Shown: positions 1 through 9,127, counted from the stretch's first letter. The stretch is 64,000 nt of DNA from an uncultured Lachnospiraceae bacterium (GCA_910589195.1 CAJUTC010000001.1:62001-126000), one strand, 5' to 3'. Notes: a model not told the origin generated them from the letters alone. Numbers and translations are program-made.

Positions 1-1
1 T

Positions 2-619
2 GTGCTGATCGCAAATCCGGATGTGGAATTTTCCGAAACCTTAGTGACACGTCTTGCCCACCTGCTGAACGCTCATCCCACATTAGGGGCGGTATCTGCC
101 GTAATGGAAGATCCGGTTTATGGCAGGCAGAAAAACGGCTGGCCTATCTTGGGACTTTGGGGGGATCTGGCCAGAAGCGGCCCAGTGTGCCGGAGACTTT
201 TTGGAACCTTGCTAGAATACAGGGAATGCTATTTTCAGGGAAAGAAAGCCGTCTATGTGGATGCGGTTCACGGCTCCCTTCTTATGGTGGACGGGTTTAA
301 GATGATGGAGTGCGGCGGTTATGATGAAGGGGTATTTTTGTATCATGAAGAAGAGATCCTGGGGAAGAAGTTAAAGCAGAAGGGCTATCAAACCGCCCTT
401 CTCTTAACGGATCATTATGTACATCGCCATTCGGAAAGCATTTCAAAGACGTACCAGGATATCTGGCAAAGGCAGAAGCTGAGGAACCAAAGCGCCATGT
501 ACTACTATAAGAAGTATTGTGATATCCATCCCCTTCAGGAGCAATATGTCCGGGTCTTTTTCCAGGTTGTCCGGCTGGAAATCTGGTTTTGCGGTAAGGT
601 GCTGAAATTAAGCTGGTAA
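2..619 (+). CDS. Glycosyltransferase family 2, C-terminal part (5' end outside window)
   Basis: This is the C-terminal part of a GT2-type glycosyltransferase whose N-terminus lies before the window; the reading frame is open from base 2. The visible part begins with IANPDVEF, the usual acceptor side of the GT-A core, followed by GSLLMVDG and GGYDEGVFLYHEEEILGKKL, a typical GT2 segment (G(F/Y)DE...E(D/E)) preceding the catalytic base. The tail, rich in Tyr and Lys, resembles rhamnosyl/galactosyl transferases of O-antigen and capsule loci. It would add a sugar to a lipid-linked glycan at the inner membrane face. The sugar cannot be told. The next glycosyltransferase follows after 66 bases, so it belongs to the same transcription unit. 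Confidence 0.85.
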   Translation: MLIANPDVEFSETLVTRLAHLLNAHPTLGAVSAVMEDPVYGRQKNGWPILGLWGDLARSGPVCRRLFGTLLEYRECYFQGKKAVYVDAVHGSLLMVDGFKMMECGGYDEGVFLYHEEEILGKKLKQKGYQTALLLTDHYVHRHSESISKTYQDIWQRQKLRNQSAMYYYKKYCDIHPLQEQYVRVFFQVVRLEIWFCGKVLKLSW

Positions 620-685
620 GGGCGCCAGGTTTATGCTGGCTGGAAACTTGGAAAGGATATCACATTTGCGGGAGGTGTTAGAAAA

Positions 686-2785
686 ATGGAAGGGAATGAT
701 TTGGTTTCAATCGTAGTCCCGGTTTACAATTCAGAAGCATACTTGGCACGGTGTATCCGTTCCCTTCGGCTTCAAAGCTATTCCCATTTGGAAATCATAC
801 TGGTAGACGACGGATCCACAGACCGCTCTTTGGAAATCTGTAACAGGGAGGCCTGGGAGGATAGCCGGATCCAGGTGCTCCATAAGAAAAACGGAGGAGC
901 GTCCAGCGCCAGAAACGCAGGGCTGGATCAGGTAACTGGTCAATGGCTTCTTTTAATTGATGGAGACGATTATATTCACAAGGATATGGTGGCCACGCTG
1001 CTGGACAGTGTAAAAGCGTGCCATGCCCAGACCGCGATTTGCGGCTTTTCAAGGGTTTACGGGGATCAAAGCCCGCCAGAGATCCATGAGTATTCTAAAA
1101 ATGCTGGAAGGCAGCAGATGTGGCAGGGAACCTTGCGCCAGTTTTCGGAAGAATTATTCCTTCCATTATATGAAAACCTGATGCTGCGCACCCAAAGCAA
1201 TAAGCTGTACTGGGTTCCGCTGATCCAAAAGCATCAGCTCCGGTATCCGGAAGGGATCTCCATCAATGAGGATATCTGGTTTTGCGTGCGCTATCTTACT
1301 TTTTGCGAACGGATTGCGTGCATTCCAGGAAGCTATCTGTACTACTGGCAGGACAGTTCTCAAAACAGCTTAATTAGCAGATACCATCCAGAGGGAGTAG
1401 AAAGCTGTTTCCTGCTGCTGCGGGCGATGGAGGAATTTATGGAAGCGGCAAAAAGCTCCCAGGCCGTGCACCGCAGGATAGATCAGGAAATGCTGTTCCA
1501 TATCTGCGGGTTTGCCGGGCATAGCTATTATCGAACCATAAAGCCTTTGCCGGAATGCTACCAGGAAATAAACGATCTGGCCCGAAGAGAGGAATTCCAA
1601 GACCTGATCCAAAGAATTCCCTTTTGGGGCTTTAAAACGAACCGGGTGAAAAACCAGGCTGCCGCTTTTTTGCTGGGGCATCATTGGTGCCGTCTGTATC
1701 ATTGGCTGTGCTTAGGGGTATATGGAAGGCAGAGGCAGGCGCTGAAAAGGAAGAGAAGAAAGGATCGTGCCGCAGGCGCAAACGATAATATGATAAAACA
1801 AGAGAAATCATCAGATGAAATTCTGGTAAGTGTTAGCTGCATTACCTTTAACCATGAAAATTATATTGCAAGGGCGCTGGACAGCTTCCTGATGCAGAAG
1901 ACAAATTTTAATTTTGAAATCTTGGTTTATGATGACGCGTCCACAGACAGAACCCAGGAAATTATCAGGGAATATGAAAAAAAATATCCGGATCGGATTA
2001 AGCCATACTACCAGAAGGAAAACCAATATTCCCAGGGAAAATACAATGTGGAAGGATTTTTTAATTATCCAAGGGCAAACGGAAGGTATATTGCCATGTG
2101 CGACGGGGATGACTATTGGACCGATCCAAATAAGCTGCAGCTTCAGGTGAATTATATGGAAAACCATCCGGAATGCGCCATGTGCCTTCACAGCGCTAAA
2201 ATTGAAACTCAGGAAAAGGCGATCCAGTCCCTGGAAATCCGCCCGTATCGGAAAAACCGCCTGATTTCACCAGAGGAAGTGATTGACAAGGCGTCAAATT
2301 ATCCCACCGCCTCCCTTCTGTTTCGGACAGAATATACCAGGGATCTGAAGGATTACTATTACACCAGCCCAGTGGGGGATATTCCCATCCAGCTCCACAT
2401 GGCGGCAAAGGGAACGGTATTCTATCTGGATCGGAAAATGTCTGCTTATCAGCAAGGGGTGTCAGTATCCTGGAGCGCGCTGATGAAACAGGGGGATTAT
2501 AAGCAGAACTTGATTGAACATCATAACGCTATGAAGGTTATGTACCGGGGGTTCTCTAAGGAAACTGGAGGGATTTATGATAGCTCCATTCAACGAGCCT
2601 GCCGAAGAATGGACTTTCTTACGTATTTGAATGTAAAGGAATATAAGAAGGTGCTGGCTATTGGCTACCGAAGCTTTTACCAAGAACTGGATTTGCGCAC
2701 CCGGTTTTTTATCCGGTTTGAGATAATGGCGCCAGGACTGTACCGCTTCCTGCGAAAGCTGGCATTTGGAAAGGATCGCTGTTAA
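686..2785 (+). CDS. Double-domain GT2 glycosyltransferase (two GT-A modules)
   Basis: A 699-residue protein with two GT2 domains. The first starts near residue 6 (SIVVPVYNSEAYL) with a nucleotide-binding motif VDDGSTDRS and DGDDY. The second starts near residue 380 (VSVSCITFNHENYI) with YDDASTDRT and MCDGDDYW. Each keeps its DxD-like motif, so both are probably catalytic. A lysine/arginine-rich linker (about residues 350-370) joins them. The ribosome site GGGAGGTG lies eight bases before the ATG. Its stop overlaps the start of the flippase that follows. The architecture suggests two consecutive sugars added by one polypeptide, as in other polysaccharide loci; specificity is unknown. Confidence 0.9.
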   Translation: MEGNDLVSIVVPVYNSEAYLARCIRSLRLQSYSHLEIILVDDGSTDRSLEICNREAWEDSRIQVLHKKNGGASSARNAGLDQVTGQWLLLIDGDDYIHKDMVATLLDSVKACHAQTAICGFSRVYGDQSPPEIHEYSKNAGRQQMWQGTLRQFSEELFLPLYENLMLRTQSNKLYWVPLIQKHQLRYPEGISINEDIWFCVRYLTFCERIACIPGSYLYYWQDSSQNSLISRYHPEGVESCFLLLRAMEEFMEAAKSSQAVHRRIDQEMLFHICGFAGHSYYRTIKPLPECYQEINDLARREEFQDLIQRIPFWGFKTNRVKNQAAAFLLGHHWCRLYHWLCLGVYGRQRQALKRKRRKDRAAGANDNMIKQEKSSDEILVSVSCITFNHENYIARALDSFLMQKTNFNFEILVYDDASTDRTQEIIREYEKKYPDRIKPYYQKENQYSQGKYNVEGFFNYPRANGRYIAMCDGDDYWTDPNKLQLQVNYMENHPECAMCLHSAKIETQEKAIQSLEIRPYRKNRLISPEEVIDKASNYPTASLLFRTEYTRDLKDYYYTSPVGDIPIQLHMAAKGTVFYLDRKMSAYQQGVSVSWSALMKQGDYKQNLIEHHNAMKVMYRGFSKETGGIYDSSIQRACRRMDFLTYLNVKEYKKVLAIGYRSFYQELDLRTRFFIRFEIMAPGLYRFLRKLAFGKDRC

Positions 2786-4233
2786 TGGCAGAGAGAGGAA
2801 CCAGGAATCAGATCGTTAACGGTCTGTTTTGGAAGATAATGGAAAATGGGGGTTCCCAGGGGATCCAATTTGTAATTTCGATTCTGCTGGCAAGGCTTCT
2901 TTCGCCAGACGAATACGGAATTATTAATATTGTGCTGATTTTTGTTACCATCGCAAATGTAATTGTGCAGAACGGTTTCGGAACGGCGTTGGTACAGAAA
3001 CAGCAGGCGGATGAGCGGGATTATTCCTCTGTGTTATACGTGAATTTAGCTACGGCAGCGGTGAGCTATGGGTGTTTATTTTTGATGGCGCCATGGATAT
3101 CCCGATTTTATCAAAACCCGGCCATGACATCCATTGTCCGGATCCTTTCTCTGGTTTTATTCCCCGGGTCTGTCATTTCTGTGCAGAATGGATTTGTAGC
3201 CCGGAAGATGCGGTTTAAAGGTTTGTGTATCGCTACTGTGGCGGCAGCTATCATTTCTGGTGGTGTGGGAATTGGAATGGCAGTGGCTGGTCTTGGGGTG
3301 TGGGCGCTGGTAGGGCAGCAGCTTGTCTATTATTTTGCCCTGACAGCGGCTTTGTTTTTGTCAGTACCCTGGAAACCGAAATTAATTTTTGCCCTGGAAC
3401 GGGTGGAAGCTATGTTCAGGTTTGGCTGGAAGCTTTTGTGCGCGTCCTTAATTGATACATTATTTATGAATCTTTACGGTCTGGTAGTCGGAAAAATCTA
3501 TAATGAACATACAATGGGGATTTACAGCCGGGGAGAGCAATTTCCCAAATTAATTGTAACGAATTTAGGAACTGCCATCCAGTCAGTTATGCTTCCTGCC
3601 TTATCTGCCCATCAGTCCCATCCAGAGGAAGTGGCCCGTATGCTCCGGCGTGCCATAAAGGTAAGCGTGTTTCTGGTGTTTCCCATGATGGCAGGAATGG
3701 CTGCGACCGCGCATAATTTGATACTGGTGCTTTTGGGGGAAAAATGGCTGGCCTGCGTGCCGTTTTTGCAGATTTCCTGCCTTGCTTACGCCGTTTGGCC
3801 TATGGATATCGCAAATCTCCAGGCACTAAACGCAATGGGGCGCAGCGACTTATTTTTAAAGTTGGAGATTATAAAGAAGCTTGTGGGAGTGGTAATTTTA
3901 GTTTTTACCATCCGCTGCGGCCCGTTTTCCTTTATTGCCTTTAAAGCGGCAGGGGATTTTCTGTGTACGTTTATTAACGCGTGGCCAAACCAGAAGCTTT
4001 TGGGGTATTCCATCGGGCGCCTTTGGAGGGATATCCTTCCGGCGCTTGCGGTTTCGGCTGTTATGGGGGTATCTGTTTACGGGCTGCGGTTTCTTTTGCC
4101 TTCTGGCATCCTGGGCCTGGCGCTGCAGGTGCTTTTGGGGATTGGGATTTATGGAATTCTTTCGGTAGGATTCCGTCTGGAAAGCGTTTGCTATTTGGCG
4201 GGGATTATAAGAGAACGGATTTTGAAACGGTAA
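2785..4233 (+). CDS. Polysaccharide flippase, Wzx/MATE-like (MOP superfamily)
   Basis: A 482-residue polytopic membrane protein. Its opening (about residues 10-40: NGLFWKIMENGG, GIQFVISILLARLLSPDEYGI) is characteristic of the lipopolysaccharide/teichuronic acid flippase family (polysaccharide_synt type). About 12-14 hydrophobic segments can be counted. The family moves lipid-linked oligosaccharides across the cytoplasmic membrane. The start codon overlaps the stop of the upstream double glycosyltransferase, so translation is probably coupled. It is the first of two flippases in this locus, which also encodes an ABC exporter. Confidence 0.9.
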   Translation: MAERGTRNQIVNGLFWKIMENGGSQGIQFVISILLARLLSPDEYGIINIVLIFVTIANVIVQNGFGTALVQKQQADERDYSSVLYVNLATAAVSYGCLFLMAPWISRFYQNPAMTSIVRILSLVLFPGSVISVQNGFVARKMRFKGLCIATVAAAIISGGVGIGMAVAGLGVWALVGQQLVYYFALTAALFLSVPWKPKLIFALERVEAMFRFGWKLLCASLIDTLFMNLYGLVVGKIYNEHTMGIYSRGEQFPKLIVTNLGTAIQSVMLPALSAHQSHPEEVARMLRRAIKVSVFLVFPMMAGMAATAHNLILVLLGEKWLACVPFLQISCLAYAVWPMDIANLQALNAMGRSDLFLKLEIIKKLVGVVILVFTIRCGPFSFIAFKAAGDFLCTFINAWPNQKLLGYSIGRLWRDILPALAVSAVMGVSVYGLRFLLPSGILGLALQVLLGIGIYGILSVGFRLESVCYLAGIIRERILKR

Positions 4234-4247
4234 GAGGTGGAAGGATT

Positions 4248-5267
4248 ATGAAAGAATACGGAGGATATATTCAGCTTGATACTTACAGGGGGCAGGAGTA
4301 CTACCCAAACCTCCTGGCATTTAATAGCGGGCGGGGAGCTTTGCGGTTTTTAATCCGCATAAGAAACATAAAAAAACTGTATCTTCCGGGATTTTGCTGT
4401 TCAACCGTATGGGAGGCGTGTGAAGCAGAGGGGATTTCCTGGGAATTTTATCAGGTGGATGCTGCCTTCCGGCCAGTTTTTGACAAGGAATTAGCGAATG
4501 GGGAATGGCTGTATGTGGTGAATCATTACGGCGTGTTTGCCTCTTGTGAGATGGAAGCGCTGCGGCGAACGTTTCACAAGGTAATTGCAGACAATACTCA
4601 TGCGTTTTTCCGTCACCCGCTTTCTGACATGGATACTCTTTATAGCTGCCGCAAATTTTTTGGTGTTCCAGATGGGGCCTACCTGTCTTTAGGGATGGAG
4701 GAAGGCTGGGAACATGCTGGAAGAATGAAGCGGTTTTTTGAATCCGCCATGCAGCAGTATAGCCTGCTGCCGGTGGATCAATCTTTTGAACGGATGGGTT
4801 TTCTGCTAGGGCGATATGAAGCGCCGGCATCCGAATTTTACCAGGAGTACGCAAAAAATAATGACAGATTTTCCGGTGAGCCAGTAAAGCAAATGTCAAA
4901 GCTAACCCATAATTTGCTGCGGGCAATTGACTATGAAGAGGTGAAGTCAAGGCGTACTCGAAATTTTTCGTTCCTTTCCCGCCAGTTAAGTAAGATGAAC
5001 CGATTAGTTCTTCCCTTGATTCCAGGCGCCTATGCATATCCGCTGTGGCTTAAAGAAGGGATGGGCCAGGGCTCTAAAATCCGCCAGGAGTTAATCAGGA
5101 AAAAGGTGTATGTTCCCTGCCTGTGGCCGGAAGTAGAGAACCATTGCCCCAAGATGTCAATAGACTGCCAAATGGCTTCGGATATTTTGCCGTTACCGGT
5201 GGATCAGCGATATGATGAGAAGGAGATGGAGGAAATTCTTGCGATCCTGTTTTCTGTTTGCGAGTAA
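4248..5267 (+). CDS. DegT/DnrJ/EryC1-like PLP-dependent enzyme
   Basis: A 339-residue protein resembling the DegT/DnrJ/EryC1/StrS sugar aminotransferases but clearly divergent. FNSGRGALRFLI (about residues 25-36) fits the phosphate-binding entry, ADNTHAF (about 114-120) has the Asp that contacts the pyridine nitrogen, and YSCRKFFGVPDGAYL (about 132-146) has the likely PLP lysine at about position 136. I chose the ATG at 4248 because AGAGGTGG precedes it; the frame stays open upstream inside the flippase gene. In this setting it would make or remodel an amino sugar. It sits tail-to-tail with the wbqC-like gene on the other strand. Confidence 0.75.
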   Translation: MKEYGGYIQLDTYRGQEYYPNLLAFNSGRGALRFLIRIRNIKKLYLPGFCCSTVWEACEAEGISWEFYQVDAAFRPVFDKELANGEWLYVVNHYGVFASCEMEALRRTFHKVIADNTHAFFRHPLSDMDTLYSCRKFFGVPDGAYLSLGMEEGWEHAGRMKRFFESAMQQYSLLPVDQSFERMGFLLGRYEAPASEFYQEYAKNNDRFSGEPVKQMSKLTHNLLRAIDYEEVKSRRTRNFSFLSRQLSKMNRLVLPLIPGAYAYPLWLKEGMGQGSKIRQELIRKKVYVPCLWPEVENHCPKMSIDCQMASDILPLPVDQRYDEKEMEEILAILFSVCE

Positions 5268-5273
5268 CAACCA

Positions 5274-5981
5274 TCATTCCAAAGTATATTCGGTTAAAAA
5301 CTGCCGTACGGTTTGCTTGTCATTAAACATTAACACATCAATAATAGACAGACCTGGTATAAAAGGTGATTGGAACTGAGGATATTCTATGGGGTTCATC
5401 CGGATAAAGTACAGGCAGATTCCGGCCTGCTCAAATTCTTCCCGGCTGTAAAGAGCCTGCCCGCCAATGGCGTTGATATAGGTATCGGCGCCCAGACAGC
5501 GGCAAATGTCGATTACCTTTTTTTCTTTTGCCAGACGGCTATCCTTTTGAGTGATTTGGGAGGATACCAGGATTTTTGTATCGATTTCCAGATAATCGCA
5601 TAAGGCACAGATGGAGTATTCCAGGTAGCGGGCCAGATTGTCCTCGGGATGGAGAATGATCGTTTCTAAAACAGGAAGGATCTCATGATACATAGGAGCC
5701 TTTTGATAAGCCATCTGGAGGGTGGACAGCAGCTTTTTCCCCGGGTGAAACCGGGGGCTTCGCATCAGACTAATTTCGTTGATCTTCTTATTGGGGCTTG
5801 CGCCGCTCATAGTAATGTTAAAGTATTTGGCTTCCCCCTGGTACAAATAACGGTTCCGGTTGATCCAGCCTCCTTTTATAAAGTTTACATCATCATAAAT
5901 CACAAAAGCATCGCTGCTGGCAATCAATTGCCAATAACCCAGATAAGGGAAAAAGTAGGGCTGCATAATGGAAAGTTTCAT
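5274..5981 (-). CDS. WbqC-like family protein
   Basis: A 235-residue soluble protein matching the WbqC family: it opens with MKLSIMQPYFFPYLGYWQL, then YDDVNFIKGGWINRNR and, later, NAIGGQALY and a YP..QS segment. WbqC proteins occur in O-antigen and capsule loci beside DegT-type aminotransferases; they are suspected of modifying amino sugars, but the reaction is not settled. I chose the ATG at 5981, eight bases from AAAGGAA, over an in-frame ATG five codons earlier. It is on the minus strand, converges on the DegT-like gene, and lies just downstream of the terminator of the L,D-transpeptidase gene. Confidence 0.8.
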   Translation of the reverse strand: MKLSIMQPYFFPYLGYWQLIASSDAFVIYDDVNFIKGGWINRNRYLYQGEAKYFNITMSGASPNKKINEISLMRSPRFHPGKKLLSTLQMAYQKAPMYHEILPVLETIILHPEDNLARYLEYSICALCDYLEIDTKILVSSQITQKDSRLAKEKKVIDICRCLGADTYINAIGGQALYSREEFEQAGICLYFIRMNPIEYPQFQSPFIPGLSIIDVLMFNDKQTVRQFLTEYTLE

Positions 5982-5994
5982 AAGGGTTCCTTTC

Positions 5995-6040
5995 AAAAAG
6001 ACCGCCGGCAGTAAGCATCCACTTTCGCCGGCGGTTTTTC
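5995..6040 (-). terminator. Rho-independent terminator between the L,D-transpeptidase and wbqC-like genes
   Basis: ACCGCCGGC (6001-6009) pairs with GCCGGCGGT (6027-6035), a perfect 9-bp GC-rich stem with a 17-base loop. Read on the minus strand it is followed by CTTTTT, and on the plus strand by TTTTTC, so it may work both ways. It ends the L,D-transpeptidase transcript. The ribosome site of the wbqC-like gene begins immediately after the T-run. Confidence 0.85.
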
Positions 6041-6069
6041 ATTGTTTCTTATAGGGTCTTTGTTTCCGA

Positions 6070-7821
6070 TTAGCTGATTGGGTCAGCAGGCATGGGAACG
6101 GAAGCATCTTGTCCGGATGATTCCCCTTCACCGGTATCCTGAGTGTTTCCTGCTTCCCCTGCCGCGCTGGCATTCTGAGTGGCTGCTTCCTGCTGCGCCT
6201 GCTCTTCTGCCTGCTTCTGCGCTAAGGCGGCCTGCATTGCGGCTACCGCTTCCGGAACGGTAGGATCCGTAGGATCATAGTTCTGATCTGGTGGAATGGT
6301 AGCATCCAGAACAGGGGCTTCAAATGGCCCTGGTATATGGGAGTCATAAATTTGTACGGTGGTTCCTACTGGACAGTTATCATAAATCCACTTCATTTCC
6401 CCGGTTTTTAAACGGGTGCAGCCGTGTGAGCGCCCAATACCTAAGTTATTATAAGTAGATGCGTCCAGGGAGTACGGATTCTGATGGTTGAAGATAACAG
6501 AATGCACCATAAAACCATCTTTTAAACGCATGGCATACTGGGTATAAACATTGCCAATCATCAGCCTCCAGCGATATTTTGCTGGAACATGGAAGGTGCC
6601 GTAAGGCGTATCATCTCCGGTGGTTGTTAAGAAGGAAACAACAGGAAGGATATAGCCGTTTGCGCCATCCTGGGCATATACAGTCAAGGTATCGGTTGCG
6701 CGATTGATTTTCAGCATGTAAGGACGAGCGTCCCCTAAAATTTCCCGAAGATCCGACACCAGCATACCGTTATCATCAAAGAGGTATTTATAACCGTCTA
6801 TGTACTGCCATCCGGTAACAGCCTGGTCATTTACAATATAATATCTTTGGTTATTCACCCATGCCCATCCGGTAAAAGGCTGTCCGCTTCCATCCTTATA
6901 GGTAGGGACGCTTCCAGTAAACTGGATTCCGTCTGTTCCGGCAGGAGCCGATACTGTGTGCTGGGTTGCATAGGGAAACTGGGTGTTTTTGGGAATCAAA
7001 GCCATGCGGAAACCAATCATCCATTTTCCTTCTGCCATGGATCCGGAGGTTTGCCCATTCTTAGCCCAGTCTAAAACTGTTCCATCCGATAAGGTGGAAT
7101 GGTAGTAAATGTCGTAATCATTGCTGATAACTCCGGCAATGCGCACCTGTATAGCTTCTACAACAGAACCATCGGTTAAATGTGGGGTTTCGGCTCCATT
7201 CATTACCCATTCTGACCAGCCTACCGTACTGGAATAGGTGCGGTAAAGGATATTGCCAAGGGTATTTCTTAAAATCATCTGTATGGAATACCAGCCGTTT
7301 CCTAAGTTATGGATGGTATCATCCCCGATAAAAGAAGGAGTCCAAAATCCGCCGTTTCGAAGGGCGCTGGCAGCAATATAAGGAATGGTTTCCCCAAATT
7401 CCTGTGTGCGCAGATAAGCTCTCATGGCTGCTTCTTCATCGGAAGTAAAGGTAAAGGCAGGGGTTTCCTGGGCAGTTGGTTCTTGTCCTTCCGCCTGGGT
7501 GCCATCGCCTGTTGTTTCCGCAGCTTCTGCAGGTGTTGTCGCTTCTGCATTTTCTGTTGGCGTAGTTTCGCCGGTGCCTTCTCCAGCGGCGGCAGTTTCG
7601 CTGGTGCCAGTTCCAGAAGCCTCCTGGCTGTTTGCGTCGCTGTCAGTACGGATCACAGTGGTCTGGCCGGATTCCCCTTCTGCCTGGGGGTCTGCAAAGC
7701 CGGGACCGATTTGGGAATAGTCCACGGTTTGGTCTGCGTATGCGGTCATCATCCCGGCAGAAGCCATGGAAAGAGATAACAGCACAGCAGCAGAGTAACG
7801 TGTTAATTTGTGCATAATCAT
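6070..7821 (-). CDS. Secreted L,D-transpeptidase (YkuD) with ChW-like and cell-wall-binding repeats
   Basis: A 583-residue secreted enzyme. A signal peptide ends near AYA (29). Residues 45-125 are Ala/Thr/Glu/Gly-rich linker. Residues about 175-275 carry two ChW-like (clostridial hydrophobic, conserved Trp) repeats around GWSEWVMNG and WAKNGQTSG. Residues about 317-357 form choline-binding-type repeats (GWAWVNNQRYYI, GWQYIDGYKYLF). The YkuD domain follows (about 367-494), with the catalytic SHGCTRL motif at 465-471 (Cys468). It should form or edit 3-3 peptidoglycan cross-links or attach proteins to the wall. A perfect AGGAGG stands four bases before the ATG at 7821; the ATG at 7815 is the alternative. 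A low-complexity tail follows. Confidence 0.92.
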   Translation of the reverse strand: MIMHKLTRYSAAVLLSLSMASAGMMTAYADQTVDYSQIGPGFADPQAEGESGQTTVIRTDSDANSQEASGTGTSETAAAGEGTGETTPTENAEATTPAEAAETTGDGTQAEGQEPTAQETPAFTFTSDEEAAMRAYLRTQEFGETIPYIAASALRNGGFWTPSFIGDDTIHNLGNGWYSIQMILRNTLGNILYRTYSSTVGWSEWVMNGAETPHLTDGSVVEAIQVRIAGVISNDYDIYYHSTLSDGTVLDWAKNGQTSGSMAEGKWMIGFRMALIPKNTQFPYATQHTVSAPAGTDGIQFTGSVPTYKDGSGQPFTGWAWVNNQRYYIVNDQAVTGWQYIDGYKYLFDDNGMLVSDLREILGDARPYMLKINRATDTLTVYAQDGANGYILPVVSFLTTTGDDTPYGTFHVPAKYRWRLMIGNVYTQYAMRLKDGFMVHSVIFNHQNPYSLDASTYNNLGIGRSHGCTRLKTGEMKWIYDNCPVGTTVQIYDSHIPGPFEAPVLDATIPPDQNYDPTDPTVPEAVAAMQAALAQKQAEEQAQQEAATQNASAAGEAGNTQDTGEGESSGQDASVPMPADPIS

Positions 7822-7893
7822 AGTTCCTCCTGATAAGTCTCTCTTTGATATTTAGAATGCAGCTCCATTCCAAAATGAAAAGATATCAGTATT

Positions 7894-7922
7894 AATTTAA
7901 TATATTTGGAGGAAAAAAGCAA
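7894..7922 (-). promoter_or_regulatory. Possible sigma-A promoter for the L,D-transpeptidase gene
   Basis: On the minus strand TTGCTT (7922-7917) and TAAATT (7899-7894) are 17 bases apart, four of six matches each. It lies in the AT-rich divergent region, about 75 bases before the start codon. It is a weak call, since other AT-rich hexamers occur nearby. Confidence 0.35.
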
Positions 7923-8020
7923 TAGAAGCTTTACTTTTATTTGGTGATATTGTAAAATCGTAACGATTATGACTAAAAAATGTAATGATAATGGTTTTTA
8001 TTTAGAAAAGGAGGAAAAAA

Positions 8021-9127
8021 ATGGGGAGGAGAGAAGAACCCATTCGAGTTACCAGGTCTTCCATGCCGCCATTTGCGGAATATACCAAGATGATCCAGGA
8101 ACTTTGGGAGAGCCATTGGCTGACGAATATGGGGGATTTCCATCAAATGTTGGAGCGGGAGCTGAAAGAATATCTTCAGGCCGAAAACCTGTCCCTGTTT
8201 GTAAACGGCCATCTGGCGCTGGAAATGGCGATTCAGGCCTTTGGCCTGACAGGTGAGGTGATTACTACGCCATTTACCTTTGCCTCCACTACCCATGCCA
8301 TTGTGAGAAATGGCCTGACTCCTGTGTTTTGTGATATCCGGGAAGATGATTATACATTAGATCCTGAAAAACTGGAACGCTTAATTACCAAACAGACTTC
8401 GGCGATTATCCCAGTTCACGTATACGGGAATTTGTGCAGGGTGGAACAGATTGAAGCCATCGCAAACAAGCATCAGTTAAAGGTAATTTATGACGGGGCC
8501 CATGCGTTTGGAGAATGTCTGGATCAGAAAGGCGTTGCTTCCTTTGGCGATGCCTGTATGTTCAGCTTTCACGCGACCAAGGTTTTTAACACAATTGAAG
8601 GCGGGGCAGTATCCTATCAAGATCCGGAGCTTGCCAGTGAGATAAACGGGCTGAAAAATTTTGGGATTTTAGATGAAGAAACCGTTGCATTGGTAGGAGG
8701 CAACGGAAAGATGAATGAATTTCAGGCCGCCATGGGCCTTTGCAATTTAAAATATGTGGAGCAAGAGATCGGAAAACGGAAACATATATACAGGCAGTAC
8801 CAAAACCGCTTATCTGGCATTCGCGGAATTCGGCTGTGTCCAGAGGATCCCAGGGTAAAGCGGAATTATGCCTATATGCCTGTGGTATTTGAAGGATACA
8901 AAAAAGACCGAGATCAAATATTTAGAGAATTGGAACAGCATGAAATTCATCCCAGGAAGTATTTTTACCCCTGTGTCAATGCATACCAGTGTTACAAAGG
9001 GCGCTTTTTGCCAGAAGATACCCCTGTAGCGCGGCGGATTTCCCAGGAGGTGCTGACCCTCCCCATGTACGCGGATTTGCCGCTGGACGTGGTGGATGAA
9101 ATCTGCGATCTTATTTTGAAAAACTGA
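8021..9127 (+). CDS. DegT/DnrJ/EryC1/StrS sugar aminotransferase
   Basis: A 368-residue PLP-dependent sugar aminotransferase. Its landmarks are FVNGHLALEMAI (about 60-71), the TPFTFASTTHAI substrate loop, YDGAHAFGE with Asp158, and FSFHATKVFNTIEGGAV with PLP Lys187. Length and motifs fit enzymes that aminate dTDP-4-keto-6-deoxyhexoses (VioA/DesV-type), and this is a closer match than the DegT-like protein at 4.2 kb. The ribosome site AAGGAGG precedes the ATG. It is the first plus-strand gene after the minus-strand island, so a promoter should lie in the 199-base divergent region. No 4-keto-sugar dehydratase for it is adjacent; the substrate may come from a gene elsewhere. Confidence 0.88.
   Translation: MGRREEPIRVTRSSMPPFAEYTKMIQELWESHWLTNMGDFHQMLERELKEYLQAENLSLFVNGHLALEMAIQAFGLTGEVITTPFTFASTTHAIVRNGLTPVFCDIREDDYTLDPEKLERLITKQTSAIIPVHVYGNLCRVEQIEAIANKHQLKVIYDGAHAFGECLDQKGVASFGDACMFSFHATKVFNTIEGGAVSYQDPELASEINGLKNFGILDEETVALVGGNGKMNEFQAAMGLCNLKYVEQEIGKRKHIYRQYQNRLSGIRGIRLCPEDPRVKRNYAYMPVVFEGYKKDRDQIFRELEQHEIHPRKYFYPCVNAYQCYKGRFLPEDTPVARRISQEVLTLPMYADLPLDVVDEICDLILKN

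Noticed and set aside
3981..4247. Upstream extension of the DegT-like gene by 89 codons
   Set aside because: The frame overlaps the flippase gene, reads as low-complexity Gly/Phe/Cys, and the ATG at 4248 has its own ribosome site.
4321..5037. Long minus-strand open frame of 238 codons inside the DegT-like gene
   Set aside because: It lies entirely opposite a well-supported enzyme, has no family motifs and no ribosome site, and is rich in residues typical of antisense frames.
7309..7779. Plus-strand open frame of 156 codons opposite the L,D-transpeptidase linker
   Set aside because: It reads the Ala/Thr/Glu/Gly low-complexity linker in reverse, giving a Ser/Cys/Phe-rich sequence. No ribosome site.
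7957..7967. ATCGTAACGAT palindrome in the divergent region as an operator
   Set aside because: An 11-base palindrome is expected by chance in 64 kb, and nothing links it to a regulator.
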